A stretch of DNA of 43,980 nucleotides from Chlorobiota bacterium (GTDB lineage: Bacteria; Bacteroidota; Bacteroidia; Bacteroidales; JAADGE01). A program made the translations under genes and the position numbers. The stretch spans positions 1 through 43,980 of the forward strand of contig JAADDR010000054.1 in the NCBI GenBank assembly GCA_013153865.1. Direction: 5' to 3'. Position 1 is the stretch's first letter; each line of letters begins with the position of its first letter. The notes beneath the pieces were generated by a model. It was not told the DNA's origin. It searched no databases and was given only the letters and a program-made list of their open reading frames with translations. Positions 25,370 through 35,657 of this stretch are shown one piece after another.

Positions 25370-26767
25370 ATGGAATACAGAACAGAACACGACACGATGG
25401 GAGAAGTAAAAGTTCCCGCCGATAAATATTGGGGAGCCCAAACCCAACGCTCCAGAGAGAATTTTAAAATAGGCGAGCCCGCCTCAATGCCCAAAGAAAT
25501 AATTAATGCTTTCGGATATTTAAAAAAAGCCGCCGCTCAGGCAAATTTTGAGCTCGGAGTGCTTCCTGAAGAAAAGAAAAATTTAATAGAAAAAGTTTGC
25601 GACGAAATAATCGAAGGAAAATTAGACGACCAATTTCCGCTTGTAATATGGCAAACAGGTTCGGGAACTCAATCCAACATGAACGTAAACGAAGTTATAT
25701 CCAACAGAGCGCAAGTTTTGAACGGAGGTAAACTTACCGATAAAGAAAAATTTATACACCCCAACGACGACGTAAACAAATCGCAATCGTCCAACGATAC
25801 ATTTCCTACGGCTATGCACATTGCCGCATATAAAATGCTTATAGAAAAAACAATACCCGGAATAACAAAACTTCGGGATACTCTCGAAGATAAATCGGAA
25901 GCATTTAAAAAAATAGTAAAAAACGGCAGAACTCACTGGATGGATGCCACACCATTGACACTCGGACAAGAATTTTCCGGATACGTATCGCAACTCGACC
26001 ACGGTCTTAAAGCACTTAAAAATACAATGGAACATCTTACCGAGCTTGCTTTGGGAGGAACAGCGGTAGGAACAGGCATTAACACCCCGAAAGGATACGA
26101 CAAACTCGTGGCACAAAAAATAGCTCATCTTACCGGCTTGCCTTTCGTAACCGGAACGAATAAATTCGAAGGTTTGGCGGCGCACGATGCAATTGTGGAA
26201 TCTTCCGGAGCATTAAAACAACTTGCGGTAAGTTTAATGAAAATAGCAAACGACATTAGAGTTATGGCATCAGGTCCGAGAGGCGGAATAGGCGAATTGA
26301 TAATTCCGGCAAACGAACCCGGTTCGTCCATAATGCCGGGAAAAGTTAATCCTACGCAAGTAGAAGCTCTTACGATGGTATGCACGCAAGTTATAGGAAA
26401 CGATGCCGCAATTACCGTAGGCGGAATGCAAGGACATTTCGAGCTTAACGTATTTAAACCGGTTATGATTCATAACTTCTTGGAGTCGGCAAAACTTCTC
26501 GGCGATGCATGCGTATCGTTTAACGATAAACTTGCCGAAGGCATAGAACCTAATTACAAAGAAATTAAACATAAACTCGAAAATACGCTGATGCTCGTAA
26601 CGGCATTGAACACAAAAATAGGTTACGAAAAAGCGGCAAAAATAGCCAAAAAAGCTCATGCCGAAGGCATTACTCTAAGACAAGCGGCAATAGAACTCGG
26701 TTTTGTAACCGACGAGCAATTTACCGAATGGGTAGATCCGGCAAAAATGGTTGGTTCGTTAGAATAA
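25370..26767 (+). CDS. fumC: Class II fumarate hydratase
   Basis: 465 aa; [47 protein letters not shown], signature [13 protein letters not shown]. Confidence 0.97.
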   Translation: MEYRTEHDTMGEVKVPADKYWGAQTQRSRENFKIGEPASMPKEIINAFGYLKKAAAQANFELGVLPEEKKNLIEKVCDEIIEGKLDDQFPLVIWQTGSGTQSNMNVNEVISNRAQVLNGGKLTDKEKFIHPNDDVNKSQSSNDTFPTAMHIAAYKMLIEKTIPGITKLRDTLEDKSEAFKKIVKNGRTHWMDATPLTLGQEFSGYVSQLDHGLKALKNTMEHLTELALGGTAVGTGINTPKGYDKLVAQKIAHLTGLPFVTGTNKFEGLAAHDAIVESSGALKQLAVSLMKIANDIRVMASGPRGGIGELIIPANEPGSSIMPGKVNPTQVEALTMVCTQVIGNDAAITVGGMQGHFELNVFKPVMIHNFLESAKLLGDACVSFNDKLAEGIEPNYKEIKHKLENTLMLVTALNTKIGYEKAAKIAKKAHAEGITLRQAAIELGFVTDEQFTEWVDPAKMVGSLE

Positions 26768-26793
26768 ATAAATTATGAAAATATATAAATGAT

Positions 26794-26823
26794 AAAACCG
26801 GGTTAATAATCCGGTTTTTTTAT
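26794..26823 (+). terminator. Intrinsic terminator after fumC
   Basis: AAACCGG-GTTAATAAT-CCGGTTT followed by T run. Confidence 0.75.
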
Positions 26824-26946
26824 TTACCGGAAAAGTCGGTTTTGTTTTCAAAACTTTTTTTGCCGAATATTGTAATACTATCTTCCGTATTGTTGAAATT
26901 TGAAAAGTTTTTCAATCGGCAGAATTAAGTTTTTTATATCTTTGAT

Positions 26947-28245
26947 TTATTTTTTGCTTGTAAAGCGTAAAATAAAATATCCGGAAAAACCGGCAATTAA
27001 AGACCCGATAATGATTCCGAGTTTTACCGAATTTATACTCGAAAAATCTCCGGGAAAAGCTAAATTATTAATAAACATCGACATCGTAAACCCTACACCG
27101 GCAACGGCGGCAATACCGATAATTTGTTTAAAATAAACACCCGAAGGCAGTTCAATGATTTTTAATTTTATCCCGAGATACGAAAATAATGCCACTCCGA
27201 TAAATTTTCCGACAAGTAAACTGAAAGCAATATTGAACATTAAAGAAAAATCAAATTCAGTATTGCCGCTTACGATAACACCTGCATTTGCAAATGCAAA
27301 AACGGGAAGAATAAAATAGGCAATCCAATTATGCAACTTATGCTCCAAATGCTGCAAAGGCGACCTCACGTTACAAGACAATGCATCCAGCTTATCAATT
27401 GTTTCCGCTTCTTCTTTCGTCAAAAGTATATTTTCATTATTTTTTTCTGATGATTTCAATATCGTATCCGCAATCATCTTTAAGCGTTTTGAAAAAGATT
27501 TTACATCGGTTTTTCGTCTTATCGGCACGGTAAAAGCTAAAAGAACTCCGGCAATGGTAGGATGAATACCGGATTTTAAGAATAAGAACCAAATAACAAT
27601 TGAAAAAATAATTCCGATTTCGCGCGAATATTTCTTTTTGTAAATCAGAGCCAAAACAATAATTAAAACGAGGGCATAAAGCAACAACATCCATTTAATA
27701 CCGGTACTGTAAAAAACCGCAATAACAATAACTGCCGCAATATCGTCAATAATTGCAAAAGCCGTTAAAAAAATTTTAAGACTCAAAGGAACGCGTTTCC
27801 CGAGAATAGCGAGAATTGCCAAAGCAAAAGCAATATCTGTTGCCATCGGTACTCCCCACCCTTTTACGGTTTCGGGATTTTGATTTAATGTTAAAAAAAA
27901 TATTACGGGAATAATCACTCCGCCCAGAGCGGCAATAAGCGGAAAAGCAGCTTTCTTTATCGTATTTATTTCTCCGATTAAAAGTTCTCGTTTCAGTTCC
28001 AAACCGATAAAGAAAAAGAATATCGCCATTAAACCGTCGTTTATCCATAAAATTAACGGCTTTCTGATTTCAAAATCCTTAAAGCTTATCCCGATTTTAT
28101 AATTTAATAAAGATTGATAGCTTGCAGCGAAGCCGGAATTTGCCCATATTAAGGCAACAATTGTTGCTCCGAAAAGCAAAATACCCGCAAAACTTTCAAG
28201 TTTTACGAATTTCTGAACAGGTGAAAGAAAGACGTTATCCGGCAT
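26947..28245 (-). CDS. nhaA: Na+/H+ antiporter NhaA
   Basis: 432 aa; INDGLMAIFFFFIGLELKRELLIGE, GVPMATDIAFALAILAILGKRVP, FVNAGV-like FANAGVIVSG, multiple TM segments. Confidence 0.97.
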   Translation of the reverse strand: MPDNVFLSPVQKFVKLESFAGILLFGATIVALIWANSGFAASYQSLLNYKIGISFKDFEIRKPLILWINDGLMAIFFFFIGLELKRELLIGEINTIKKAAFPLIAALGGVIIPVIFFLTLNQNPETVKGWGVPMATDIAFALAILAILGKRVPLSLKIFLTAFAIIDDIAAVIVIAVFYSTGIKWMLLLYALVLIIVLALIYKKKYSREIGIIFSIVIWFLFLKSGIHPTIAGVLLAFTVPIRRKTDVKSFSKRLKMIADTILKSSEKNNENILLTKEEAETIDKLDALSCNVRSPLQHLEHKLHNWIAYFILPVFAFANAGVIVSGNTEFDFSLMFNIAFSLLVGKFIGVALFSYLGIKLKIIELPSGVYFKQIIGIAAVAGVGFTMSMFINNLAFPGDFSSINSVKLGIIIGSLIAGFSGYFILRFTSKK

Positions 28246-28353
28246 CTTACATTTTTTTACAGATTAAAAAATACTCTATATTCATCATTCCGCCTCAGGC
28301 ATCTTATTTTAACGACTTTATCAGCCTTACGGCAGAATATTAAAAATCTTCGA

Positions 28354-29493
28354 TTATATTTTTATTTTATTGATAAGCGGATTGGCATATATTCCGTAAT
28401 ATATTTTTTCCAATAAATTTTGATTGCCTTTTAAAGACGATACGGTTTTCTCGCACAATAAAATCATTTTTGTTTCTTCGGCTTTTGTGTATTTACCTTC
28501 TTTCATAAATTTTTTTGAACCGGTAAGAATATCAAAAGCAATGTAATTGGGTTTTGTAAGTTTATAATTTTCGTAAATCTGCTCGTCGATACGCCTTGCA
28601 AGTTCGGCAAATTTTTCGTTTTTCTTTTTAATTTTACCTATACTCTGCAACTTACCGTTTACGGGTTTTCCGAAAACAATGTTTATTTCTCCTTTCATTC
28701 CGTAAAGTCCTCGTCCCATATCCGCCAAATCTTCTTCCGGAGTTTTAGTGTATTTTTCGCCCGATATTTTAGCGTAAGTTGCGGCAACTTTCGATTCTAT
28801 CGCCGGTTCGTTTTCGTAGGATATGCTTACGGGTATTATATTCAGTTCTCTAAAATCGTCAATAAAATTTCCGGTTCCGCTCATACCGAACATTTTTAAT
28901 ATTGCCGGGTCTGTTTTATCATTGCCGTCTTTTGTTCTGCCCTCGCGTTGTGCTATCCAAACGGAATTTTTTCTGTTTATAATAGTATCTCTGATGTAAG
29001 CCGACAGTTTGTGCGAGCCCTCAAACATAGCTTTACCTTTTAAATCTCTGCGAACTATAAAAGATTTGTTTAGTCTTATAAGAATCTCTATCCACCTATA
29101 TATAAGCAAGTTATTTCCTACACCCGATTCGCAGGTATCATATCCGTTTTGCAAAAACAAGTAGTTAATTAAAGCCGGGTCGGAAATAATATCTCTGTGA
29201 TTAGAAATGAACAAGTAAGGTTTATTTTTTTCAATATTTTCGAAGCCCTCAACCTTTAAAGAACTTACGGTAAGTTGTAATAATGCCGTTATATACTCCG
29301 AGATATATTTTTTTTGAAAATCGTAAACCGAATTAACGCGCGACAATTCTCTGCTCAGTCTCTCAATTCGCTCGTCGGGATATATTTTTTTCAGTATGTA
29401 TATAAATTCTTCGTCTTTTAAAAGTTCGAGTAATTTATGATGAACTTCGTTATCTCGATATGAGCGAATATCTTCAAAATTGAATTTTTGCAT
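28354..29493 (-). CDS. 1-acyl-sn-glycerol-3-phosphate acyltransferase-like (PlsC/GPAT family) protein
   Basis: 379 aa; acyltransferase motif I as FISNHRDIISDPAL, motif with VWIAQREGRTKDG, NIIPVSISYE. Confidence 0.88.
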   Translation of the reverse strand: MQKFNFEDIRSYRDNEVHHKLLELLKDEEFIYILKKIYPDERIERLSRELSRVNSVYDFQKKYISEYITALLQLTVSSLKVEGFENIEKNKPYLFISNHRDIISDPALINYLFLQNGYDTCESGVGNNLLIYRWIEILIRLNKSFIVRRDLKGKAMFEGSHKLSAYIRDTIINRKNSVWIAQREGRTKDGNDKTDPAILKMFGMSGTGNFIDDFRELNIIPVSISYENEPAIESKVAATYAKISGEKYTKTPEEDLADMGRGLYGMKGEINIVFGKPVNGKLQSIGKIKKKNEKFAELARRIDEQIYENYKLTKPNYIAFDILTGSKKFMKEGKYTKAEETKMILLCEKTVSSLKGNQNLLEKIYYGIYANPLINKIKI

Positions 29494-29503
29494 GGTTAAA
29501 ATA

Positions 29504-29869
29504 TTAATGTTCGCAGTTATGGTCGTGATTATGGTCGTGGTTGCAAAGATTTGCGGTTGTTTTTAAAGTTCCGGCAATAAATTTCCGTATAATTTCAGCA
29601 GGATTATCAGCCGGGGCTCCGGTAAAAACATTAATATTACGATTGTTCAGAATATCTACGGCTTTAGGTCCTATTCCTCCGGTAATTAAGTCGGTAACTT
29701 CGTTTTCGGCAAGCCAGTTCGGAATTACTCCGAATTCGTGAGGCGGAGGCATCTCCATTTGTTCTTTAATTATTTTTCCGTCTTCTACATAATAAAAGTA
29801 AAAATACGGTGCATGACCGAAATGAGCGGAAAGTATTCCTTCCGATACGGGTATTGCTATTTTCTTCAT
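29504..29869 (-). CDS. NifX/NifB-associated dinitrogenase iron-molybdenum cofactor-binding family protein, His-rich C-terminus
   Basis: 121 aa; MKKIAIPVSEGILSAHFGHAPYFYFY, LITGGIGPKAVDILNNRNINVFTGA, tail HDHNHDHNCEH. Confidence 0.88.
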   Translation of the reverse strand: MKKIAIPVSEGILSAHFGHAPYFYFYYVEDGKIIKEQMEMPPPHEFGVIPNWLAENEVTDLITGGIGPKAVDILNNRNINVFTGAPADNPAEIIRKFIAGTLKTTANLCNHDHNHDHNCEH

Positions 29870-29941
29870 TTTACGGAGTTTTGTATTTTTTTATATCGAA
29901 CGGTATGTATATTTTCTACATCGCCCGGTTATTAATTGTGT

Positions 29942-30700
29942 TTATAATTCTTTAATTAGTTTAAGAAACAGTTGCATTCCTTTTCGTTTTTCCGAATCTA
30001 AATAATAACTTATATTTTCGGTAAGATATTTTTTAATGTTTATTTCTCCGGAATTGTTTTTTTTATTGTAATTACCGGTAATTTTATCAATATTTTCAAG
30101 TCCGTTTTTAAGAGCATCGTTAAATTGTTTGATAAATTCGTCGTCAAGTTCTATATTCGACACCCATGCCGCAAAAACGAAAGGGTATGAAGAATATTTC
30201 ATCCAGATTTCGGACAAATCGTAAACAAATTCGAACTTGTTTTTGTATTTAAAAGCTCTGTCGCCTATGATTAAAGCAGCTGTTTTTCCGCCAATATCAT
30301 TTTCGTATCCTTCTTTTGCGTATATAAAATCCGGATTTTTTTTAAAATAATTTTTAATCAAAATTTTTGTAAGATTTACCGATGTTCTGGACTGATAATC
30401 CAACAATACGGTATTTATTTCGGATACCGGTCGTTCGCCGAGCAGTAAGACCGTACCTACTTTTCCGTTTGCACCTATGCAATAGTCCGATATTATGCGA
30501 GGTTTTTTCAGTTTTGATATTTCCGCAACCGGAATTAATCCTAAATCAACTTTACCGGTAATGAGTTTATCGGCGCATATTGCCGGGATGTCTTTAGAGA
30601 GTTCTATCCGCCGCATCAGATTATTGTTTTTTTCGATGCCGTAAATAAACGGCAATGTATTAAGATATGAGACGGCTGATATTTTTATTTTTTTGTGCAA
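29942..30700 (-). CDS. mqnA: Menaquinone biosynthesis protein MqnA (chorismate dehydratase, futalosine pathway)
   Basis: 252 aa; KISAVSYLNTLPFIYGIE, DLGLIPVAEISKL, CIGANGKVGTVLLLGERPVSEINTVLLDYQSRTSV, IIGDRAF, DLSEIWMKYSSYPFVFAAWVSN. Confidence 0.9.
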   Translation of the reverse strand: MHKKIKISAVSYLNTLPFIYGIEKNNNLMRRIELSKDIPAICADKLITGKVDLGLIPVAEISKLKKPRIISDYCIGANGKVGTVLLLGERPVSEINTVLLDYQSRTSVNLTKILIKNYFKKNPDFIYAKEGYENDIGGKTAALIIGDRAFKYKNKFEFVYDLSEIWMKYSSYPFVFAAWVSNIELDDEFIKQFNDALKNGLENIDKITGNYNKKNNSGEINIKKYLTENISYYLDSEKRKGMQLFLKLIKEL

Positions 30701-30721
30701 GTTATATAAGTTTTATCTTTA

Positions 30722-31537
30722 TTAAGATGTCAGATATTTATTTTTTTCCGGATTTTCGGTTTTGTTAATTTCGACCATGGAGACCGTTCCGGCAATAACC
30801 GATACAACTGCCGCAAAAGCCGATAAAGCCACTCCGATATACGGAATGAGCAAAACAATTGCAAATAAAGTTCCGTTTATAACGGCAAGCCATTTGTGAG
30901 CACGCATAAATGTTATGCTTTCTTTTATGCTTCGCCTGTATCTTTCGTTTGAATAATCCATATACGAAAATCCGTAGAAATATGCACTTACGAGAAACAT
31001 GAATATTACGGTAAGCCAGCTTAGGGGAGGAAATATTAATCCGGTAACGAATACGGCAAACATTATAATTGCTTCTAACAAAAGATTTCGCAAAGCAATA
31101 CCCGCACCTCTGAGTATGTCTTTAAAGAAGCGTGCAGGTTCGAAAGGGTAATCGAGTGACTGCCCCGTGAGGACTTTTTCGGTTTTTTGAGATATTACCG
31201 AGAATAAAGGAGAAAGTAATATTATTACGATATATGCTCCGAGATATACAAATCCGGCAAAAAACAAAACGTAAATAATTACCGTAATAACTCCGGAGAG
31301 AGCATCTTTTAAATATTCGGCACCCCAAAAGTTCGCATCATTCAGCATAATCCAATCCGAAAAAGATTGTCTTGCTTGTGCCGCCAAATCGGCAATTTGG
31401 TTTATTCCGAGCCAAAATATCAAGACATTAAGCAATAAAGGAAAAATCATGTATTTTATAAATCCTTTGGAAAGGAGCAGTTCTATTGCTTTAAAATGAG
31501 CTTTAACGCCTAATGATATTTGTTTTGCGAAAGTCAT
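30722..31537 (-). CDS. EI24 domain / CysZ-like membrane protein
   Basis: 271 aa; GVKAHFKAIELLLSKGFIKYMIFPLLLNV, LGAYIVIILLSPLFSVISQKTEKVLTG, FSYMDYSNERYRRSIKESITFMRAHKWLAVINGTLFAIVLLIPYIG. Confidence 0.8.
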   Translation of the reverse strand: MTFAKQISLGVKAHFKAIELLLSKGFIKYMIFPLLLNVLIFWLGINQIADLAAQARQSFSDWIMLNDANFWGAEYLKDALSGVITVIIYVLFFAGFVYLGAYIVIILLSPLFSVISQKTEKVLTGQSLDYPFEPARFFKDILRGAGIALRNLLLEAIIMFAVFVTGLIFPPLSWLTVIFMFLVSAYFYGFSYMDYSNERYRRSIKESITFMRAHKWLAVINGTLFAIVLLIPYIGVALSAFAAVVSVIAGTVSMVEINKTENPEKNKYLTS

Positions 31538-31543
31538 TAAAAA

Positions 31544-33991
31544 TTATTGTTTTAATTTGAATTTAAGGGGGTTTTTAACTTTTTGCTTAAGTAATGCCGC
31601 TTGTAATACTTCGGAAACGGTTTTTACGAAAGTGAATTTAAGTCCTTTTATGTATAAATCGTTAATTTCGTCTATATCTTTTTTATTGTCTTCCGAGAGC
31701 ACTATTTCTTTTATTCCGGCACGTTTTGCCGCAAGTATTTTTTCTTTGATACCTCCTACCGGCAGCACTTTTCCTCTCAGGGTCATTTCGCCGGTCATTG
31801 CAAGTCTGTTTTTTACTTTTCGTTGCGTAAATATCGAAGCCATTGAGGTAACCATTGTAATTCCGGCCGACGGTCCGTCTTTCGGTATTGCTCCTTCCGG
31901 GACATGAATGTGGATATTGTATTTTTCGAATATGTCTTCGTTAATTTTTAAATCTTGTGCATGAGCTTTAATATATTCGTATGCTATAAGTGCGGATTCT
32001 TTCATAACTTGTCCGAGGTTGCCCGTTATGTTAAGTTTTCCGCTTCCTTTGCTTACGCTTGATTCTATGAACAGGATTTTGCCGCCTGCTTGGGTCCAAG
32101 CTAATCCGGTAACTACTCCGGCAAATTCGTTTCCTTCGTATTTGCCTTTAATGTATTTAGGCACGCCGAGGTATTTTTCGACTTTTTCGGGTGTAATGAT
32201 TTTGTCGTAAGGTTCTTCGGCAGCTATTGATTTTGCGACTTTGCGTATAAGTTCGGCAATTTTCTTTTCTAAGTTTCTGACTCCCGATTCTACCGTATAA
32301 TCGGTAATTATTTTTTCTATTGCTTCTTTGGTAAATTTAAGTTGAGAAGGTTTAAGACCGTGTTCTTTAAGTTGACGCGGTATTAAATGTCTTTTTGATA
32401 TTTCTGTTTTTTCTTCTGTTATGTATCCCGAAACTTCTATGAGTTCCATACGGTCGCGCAATGCGGGTTTTATTGTGTTAAGTGAGTTTGCCGTGGCAAT
32501 GAACAGGATTTTCGATAAGTCGAACTCCAGTTCCAGATAGTTATCGTAAAAAGTATTGTTTTGTTCGGGGTCGAGAACTTCGAGTAAAGCCGACGAAGGG
32601 TCTCCTCTGAAATCGTTTCCGATTTTATCTATTTCGTCGAGTATGAATACCGGATTTGATGATTTTACTTTTTTAAGGTTTTGTATAATTCTTCCGGGCA
32701 TTGCTCCTATATATGTTTTACGATGTCCTCTTATTTCCGATTCGTCGTGTAATCCTCCGAGTGACATTCTGGCATATTTTCTTTCCAAAGCCCGAGCTAC
32801 TGATTTGCCGAGCGAAGTTTTGCCTACTCCGGGAGGTCCGTAAAGGCATAGTATGGGAGCTTTTAAATCGCCTTTGAGTTTTAAAACCGCAAGATGTTCG
32901 AGGATACGGTCTTTAACGTTATCGAGTCCGTAATGATCTTCGTTAAGGATTTTTTCCGCTCTTTTTAAGTCGAAATTATCCGGAGTGTATTCGTTCCAAG
33001 GTAAATCTACAAGTGTTTGTGCATAAGCAATTTGATATGAATAATCCGGCGACATCGGGTTAATTTGTTTAAGCCGGTTAATTTGTTTTCGGAATGCTTC
33101 TTTTACCTCGTCGTTCCATTTTTTATTTTTTGCTTTTTTTTCGAGTTCTTCAATTTCGAGTTTAGGAGATTCAAGCCCTAATTCGTCTTGTATGGCTTTC
33201 ATTTGCTGGTGCAGAAAGTATTCTTTCTGCTGTTGTGTCATCTCCGATTTTGCTTTGTTTTGTATGTTGTCTTTGAGTTCCAGTTTTTGAACTTCTTCGG
33301 AAAGGTGTTTGATAAGTAAAGTTGCTCTTTTTGATAAGTTGCGTTGTTCCAGCAGTTCTTGTTTATATTTTGTTTCTATATCGGTGTTTGAAGAAACAAA
33401 GTTTATGAGGAACTCCGGAGAGTCTATGTTTTTAACGGCGAAAGCTGCTTCTTTGGGTATAATTGACGACAGATGTATTATTCTTACCGACAGTTCTTTA
33501 ACGGAATAAATTTGGGCTTCGAATTCGGCTTTGTTTTTTGGTTTGTTTATTGTTTTTCTTATTTTGTATTTTACTTTCAGGTTTGGTTTTTCAGTAATTT
33601 GTTCCGTTATTTCAAAAGTTGTTATTCCTTGCAGCACGGCTGTTTTTTCGCCGTCGGGCATATCGAATAATTTAATTACGCGCGCCAAAGTTCCTATTTG
33701 ATATACATCGTCGAATCCGGGGTCTTCGGTTTTTTCGTCTTTTTGGCTTACGATTCCTATAAGCATCGCTTTTTTGTGTGCTTCTTTAACGAGTTTAAGC
33801 GATTTTTTTCTTCCTACCGATATGGGTATTACGATTTGCGGAAATAAAACGGTGTTTCTGAGTGTAAGAAGTTGTAATTCTTCGGGTAAGTCAAAATCGT
33901 CAACGGAAATGTTTTCCATACCCGCCGCAAGCGGTATCATTTCGGCATTTGCCGATTCGTCTTTATTTCCGAAAATAATATCTTTAAACAT
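31544..33991 (-). CDS. lon: ATP-dependent endopeptidase La
   Basis: 815 aa; Walker A GPPGVGKTSLGKSVARAL, protease PKDGPSAGITM catalytic Ser motif, GEMTLRGKVLPVGGIKEKILAAKRAGI. Confidence 0.98.
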   Translation of the reverse strand: MFKDIIFGNKDESANAEMIPLAAGMENISVDDFDLPEELQLLTLRNTVLFPQIVIPISVGRKKSLKLVKEAHKKAMLIGIVSQKDEKTEDPGFDDVYQIGTLARVIKLFDMPDGEKTAVLQGITTFEITEQITEKPNLKVKYKIRKTINKPKNKAEFEAQIYSVKELSVRIIHLSSIIPKEAAFAVKNIDSPEFLINFVSSNTDIETKYKQELLEQRNLSKRATLLIKHLSEEVQKLELKDNIQNKAKSEMTQQQKEYFLHQQMKAIQDELGLESPKLEIEELEKKAKNKKWNDEVKEAFRKQINRLKQINPMSPDYSYQIAYAQTLVDLPWNEYTPDNFDLKRAEKILNEDHYGLDNVKDRILEHLAVLKLKGDLKAPILCLYGPPGVGKTSLGKSVARALERKYARMSLGGLHDESEIRGHRKTYIGAMPGRIIQNLKKVKSSNPVFILDEIDKIGNDFRGDPSSALLEVLDPEQNNTFYDNYLELEFDLSKILFIATANSLNTIKPALRDRMELIEVSGYITEEKTEISKRHLIPRQLKEHGLKPSQLKFTKEAIEKIITDYTVESGVRNLEKKIAELIRKVAKSIAAEEPYDKIITPEKVEKYLGVPKYIKGKYEGNEFAGVVTGLAWTQAGGKILFIESSVSKGSGKLNITGNLGQVMKESALIAYEYIKAHAQDLKINEDIFEKYNIHIHVPEGAIPKDGPSAGITMVTSMASIFTQRKVKNRLAMTGEMTLRGKVLPVGGIKEKILAAKRAGIKEIVLSEDNKKDIDEINDLYIKGLKFTFVKTVSEVLQAALLKQKVKNPLKFKLKQ

Positions 33992-34084
33992 AGGTCTTTT
34001 CCTTTATTTTTTTTCAGAATATTTTTTCAAGTGTTATGCCAAAGGGAAAAACAGGAAATTCCGGCAGAATAAGTGTTAAAAGTT

Positions 34085-34750
34085 TTAAGTATTTTTCAGT
34101 TTTGCAACAGTTGAAACGCTTCCTTTAACTTTGTCTCCGATGTTTACTTTTATTTCCGAGTCAAGCGGTAAAAATATATCTACTCTGGAGCCGAATTTGA
34201 TAAATCCGCATTCTTCGGATTGTTCGACTTTTTTGCCTTCTTCGGCATATGAGACGATTCTTCTTGCAACAATTCCGGCTATTTGCCTGTATAGTATTTC
34301 GGTTCCTCCGGGGGTTTGTATTACAACCGTAGTGCGTTCGTTTTCTTCGGATGATTTAGGGTTTCTGGCGAGTAAATATTTTCCTTCGGCGTATTTGAAA
34401 TATTTTATTATTCCGCTTACGGGATAGTAGTTTATGTGCACATTCCAAACCGACATAAATATCGAGACTTGAATACGTTTGTCTTTAAAGTATTCGTTTT
34501 CGGTTGTTTCTTCAATAACTACTATTGTTCCGTCTGCCGGAGCAATAATTTCGCCGGGTGCTTTTACTGTTTGTCTGTCGGGTTTTCTGAAAAATGCCGT
34601 AATAACGTAAAAAGCAAAACCGGATGCTGCCGCAGTAATAATTTTTATCATTTTGCAATTACCCGCTAAAGTAAAAACGGCAATATTTAAAGCTGCCAAT
34701 ATTACTGCAGCGATAATAATTGTTTTTGTTCCTTCTCGGTGTATGGTCAT
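34085..34750 (-). CDS. psd: Phosphatidylserine decarboxylase family protein
   Basis: Body GEIIAPADGTIVVIEE, SVWNVHINYYPVSG, IVARRIVSYAEEG, pyruvoyl GS site in FIKFGSRVD. Track start 34825 adds an unlikely 25-aa leader overlapping cdsA; MTIHREGTKT at 34750 looks more natural. Confidence 0.92.
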   Translation of the reverse strand: MTIHREGTKTIIIAAVILAALNIAVFTLAGNCKMIKIITAAASGFAFYVITAFFRKPDRQTVKAPGEIIAPADGTIVVIEETTENEYFKDKRIQVSIFMSVWNVHINYYPVSGIIKYFKYAEGKYLLARNPKSSEENERTTVVIQTPGGTEILYRQIAGIVARRIVSYAEEGKKVEQSEECGFIKFGSRVDIFLPLDSEIKVNIGDKVKGSVSTVAKLKNT

Positions 34751-34814
34751 AATGTTTGTTTTTAACTTCGGGGTAAAGTTACAAATTTTAAGGTAATAAA
34801 CATAATTGCTTCGG

Positions 34815-35648
34815 TTATGCCGCAAAAAAATATTCGATTATTTTAAGATACAGGAAAATTACGGGTGCGGCAAACAGTGTGCTGTCGAATCTGTCGAGCA
34901 GACCTCCGTGTCCGGGCATTATATTTCCGGAGTCTTTTATTCCTGCTTTTCGTTTAAGCCATGATTCCGAGAGGTCTCCGTATGTGCCGAAGAATACTGC
35001 AATCAGTGCGAATATTATCCATTGTGAAGTTGTGAGTTCCGCATTAAAAAGTGATATAACATATCCGGCAATTAATGCGAAAAGCGCTCCTCCGATTGTT
35101 CCTTCCCATGTTTTGCCGGGTGATATTCTTTCGAAGAGTTTTGTTTTGCCGAAACGGCTTCCGATAAGATATGCTCCGGTGTCGTTTATCCATATTATAA
35201 CGAACAGAGCCAAAAGGTATTTTGCGGAAAAGGAATTGCCCGATGTTTCAGGGAATGCCAAAAAGTTTAATACAGACATAGGCACGGCAACGTAAATAAC
35301 TCCGAACAGTGTAAATGCAATGCTTAAAAAGTGGTCTTCGTTATCTTGATATATTTCGAATACGAATAAAGATATTACTAAAAATATGAGAATAAAATAT
35401 ACTGAGGGGGGTATGCTTCCTCTTGCTACAAAGAAACTAAGCATATAAATAACAGTTCCGGTAAATAAGCCGAAGTATTTTTGCGGTTTGTTTCCCGTTT
35501 TTTCAAACAATTTGTATGCTTCGGAGAGCATTATTACGGTAACGGTAACGAAAACAAGAAGATACAGATATTCGTTTATTAAAATTCCGCTTAGCAGAAT
35601 TATTAAAAATATAACTGCGGAAGATAGTCTTATTAATAGATTTTTCAT
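34815..35648 (-). CDS. cdsA: Phosphatidate cytidylyltransferase
   Basis: 277 aa polytopic; KTWEGTIGGALFALIAGY, FFGTYGDLSESWLKRKAGIKDSGNIMPGHGGLLDRFDS signature. Confidence 0.96.
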   Translation of the reverse strand: MKNLLIRLSSAVIFLIILLSGILINEYLYLLVFVTVTVIMLSEAYKLFEKTGNKPQKYFGLFTGTVIYMLSFFVARGSIPPSVYFILIFLVISLFVFEIYQDNEDHFLSIAFTLFGVIYVAVPMSVLNFLAFPETSGNSFSAKYLLALFVIIWINDTGAYLIGSRFGKTKLFERISPGKTWEGTIGGALFALIAGYVISLFNAELTTSQWIIFALIAVFFGTYGDLSESWLKRKAGIKDSGNIMPGHGGLLDRFDSTLFAAPVIFLYLKIIEYFFAA

Positions 35649-35657
35649 AATCCGGGG

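Noticed and set aside
34751-34825. Extended psd N-terminus from the ORF track (MRHNRSNYVYYLKICNFTPKLKTNI)
   Set aside because: Overlaps the end of cdsA and does not resemble Psd; the start at 34750 is more plausible.
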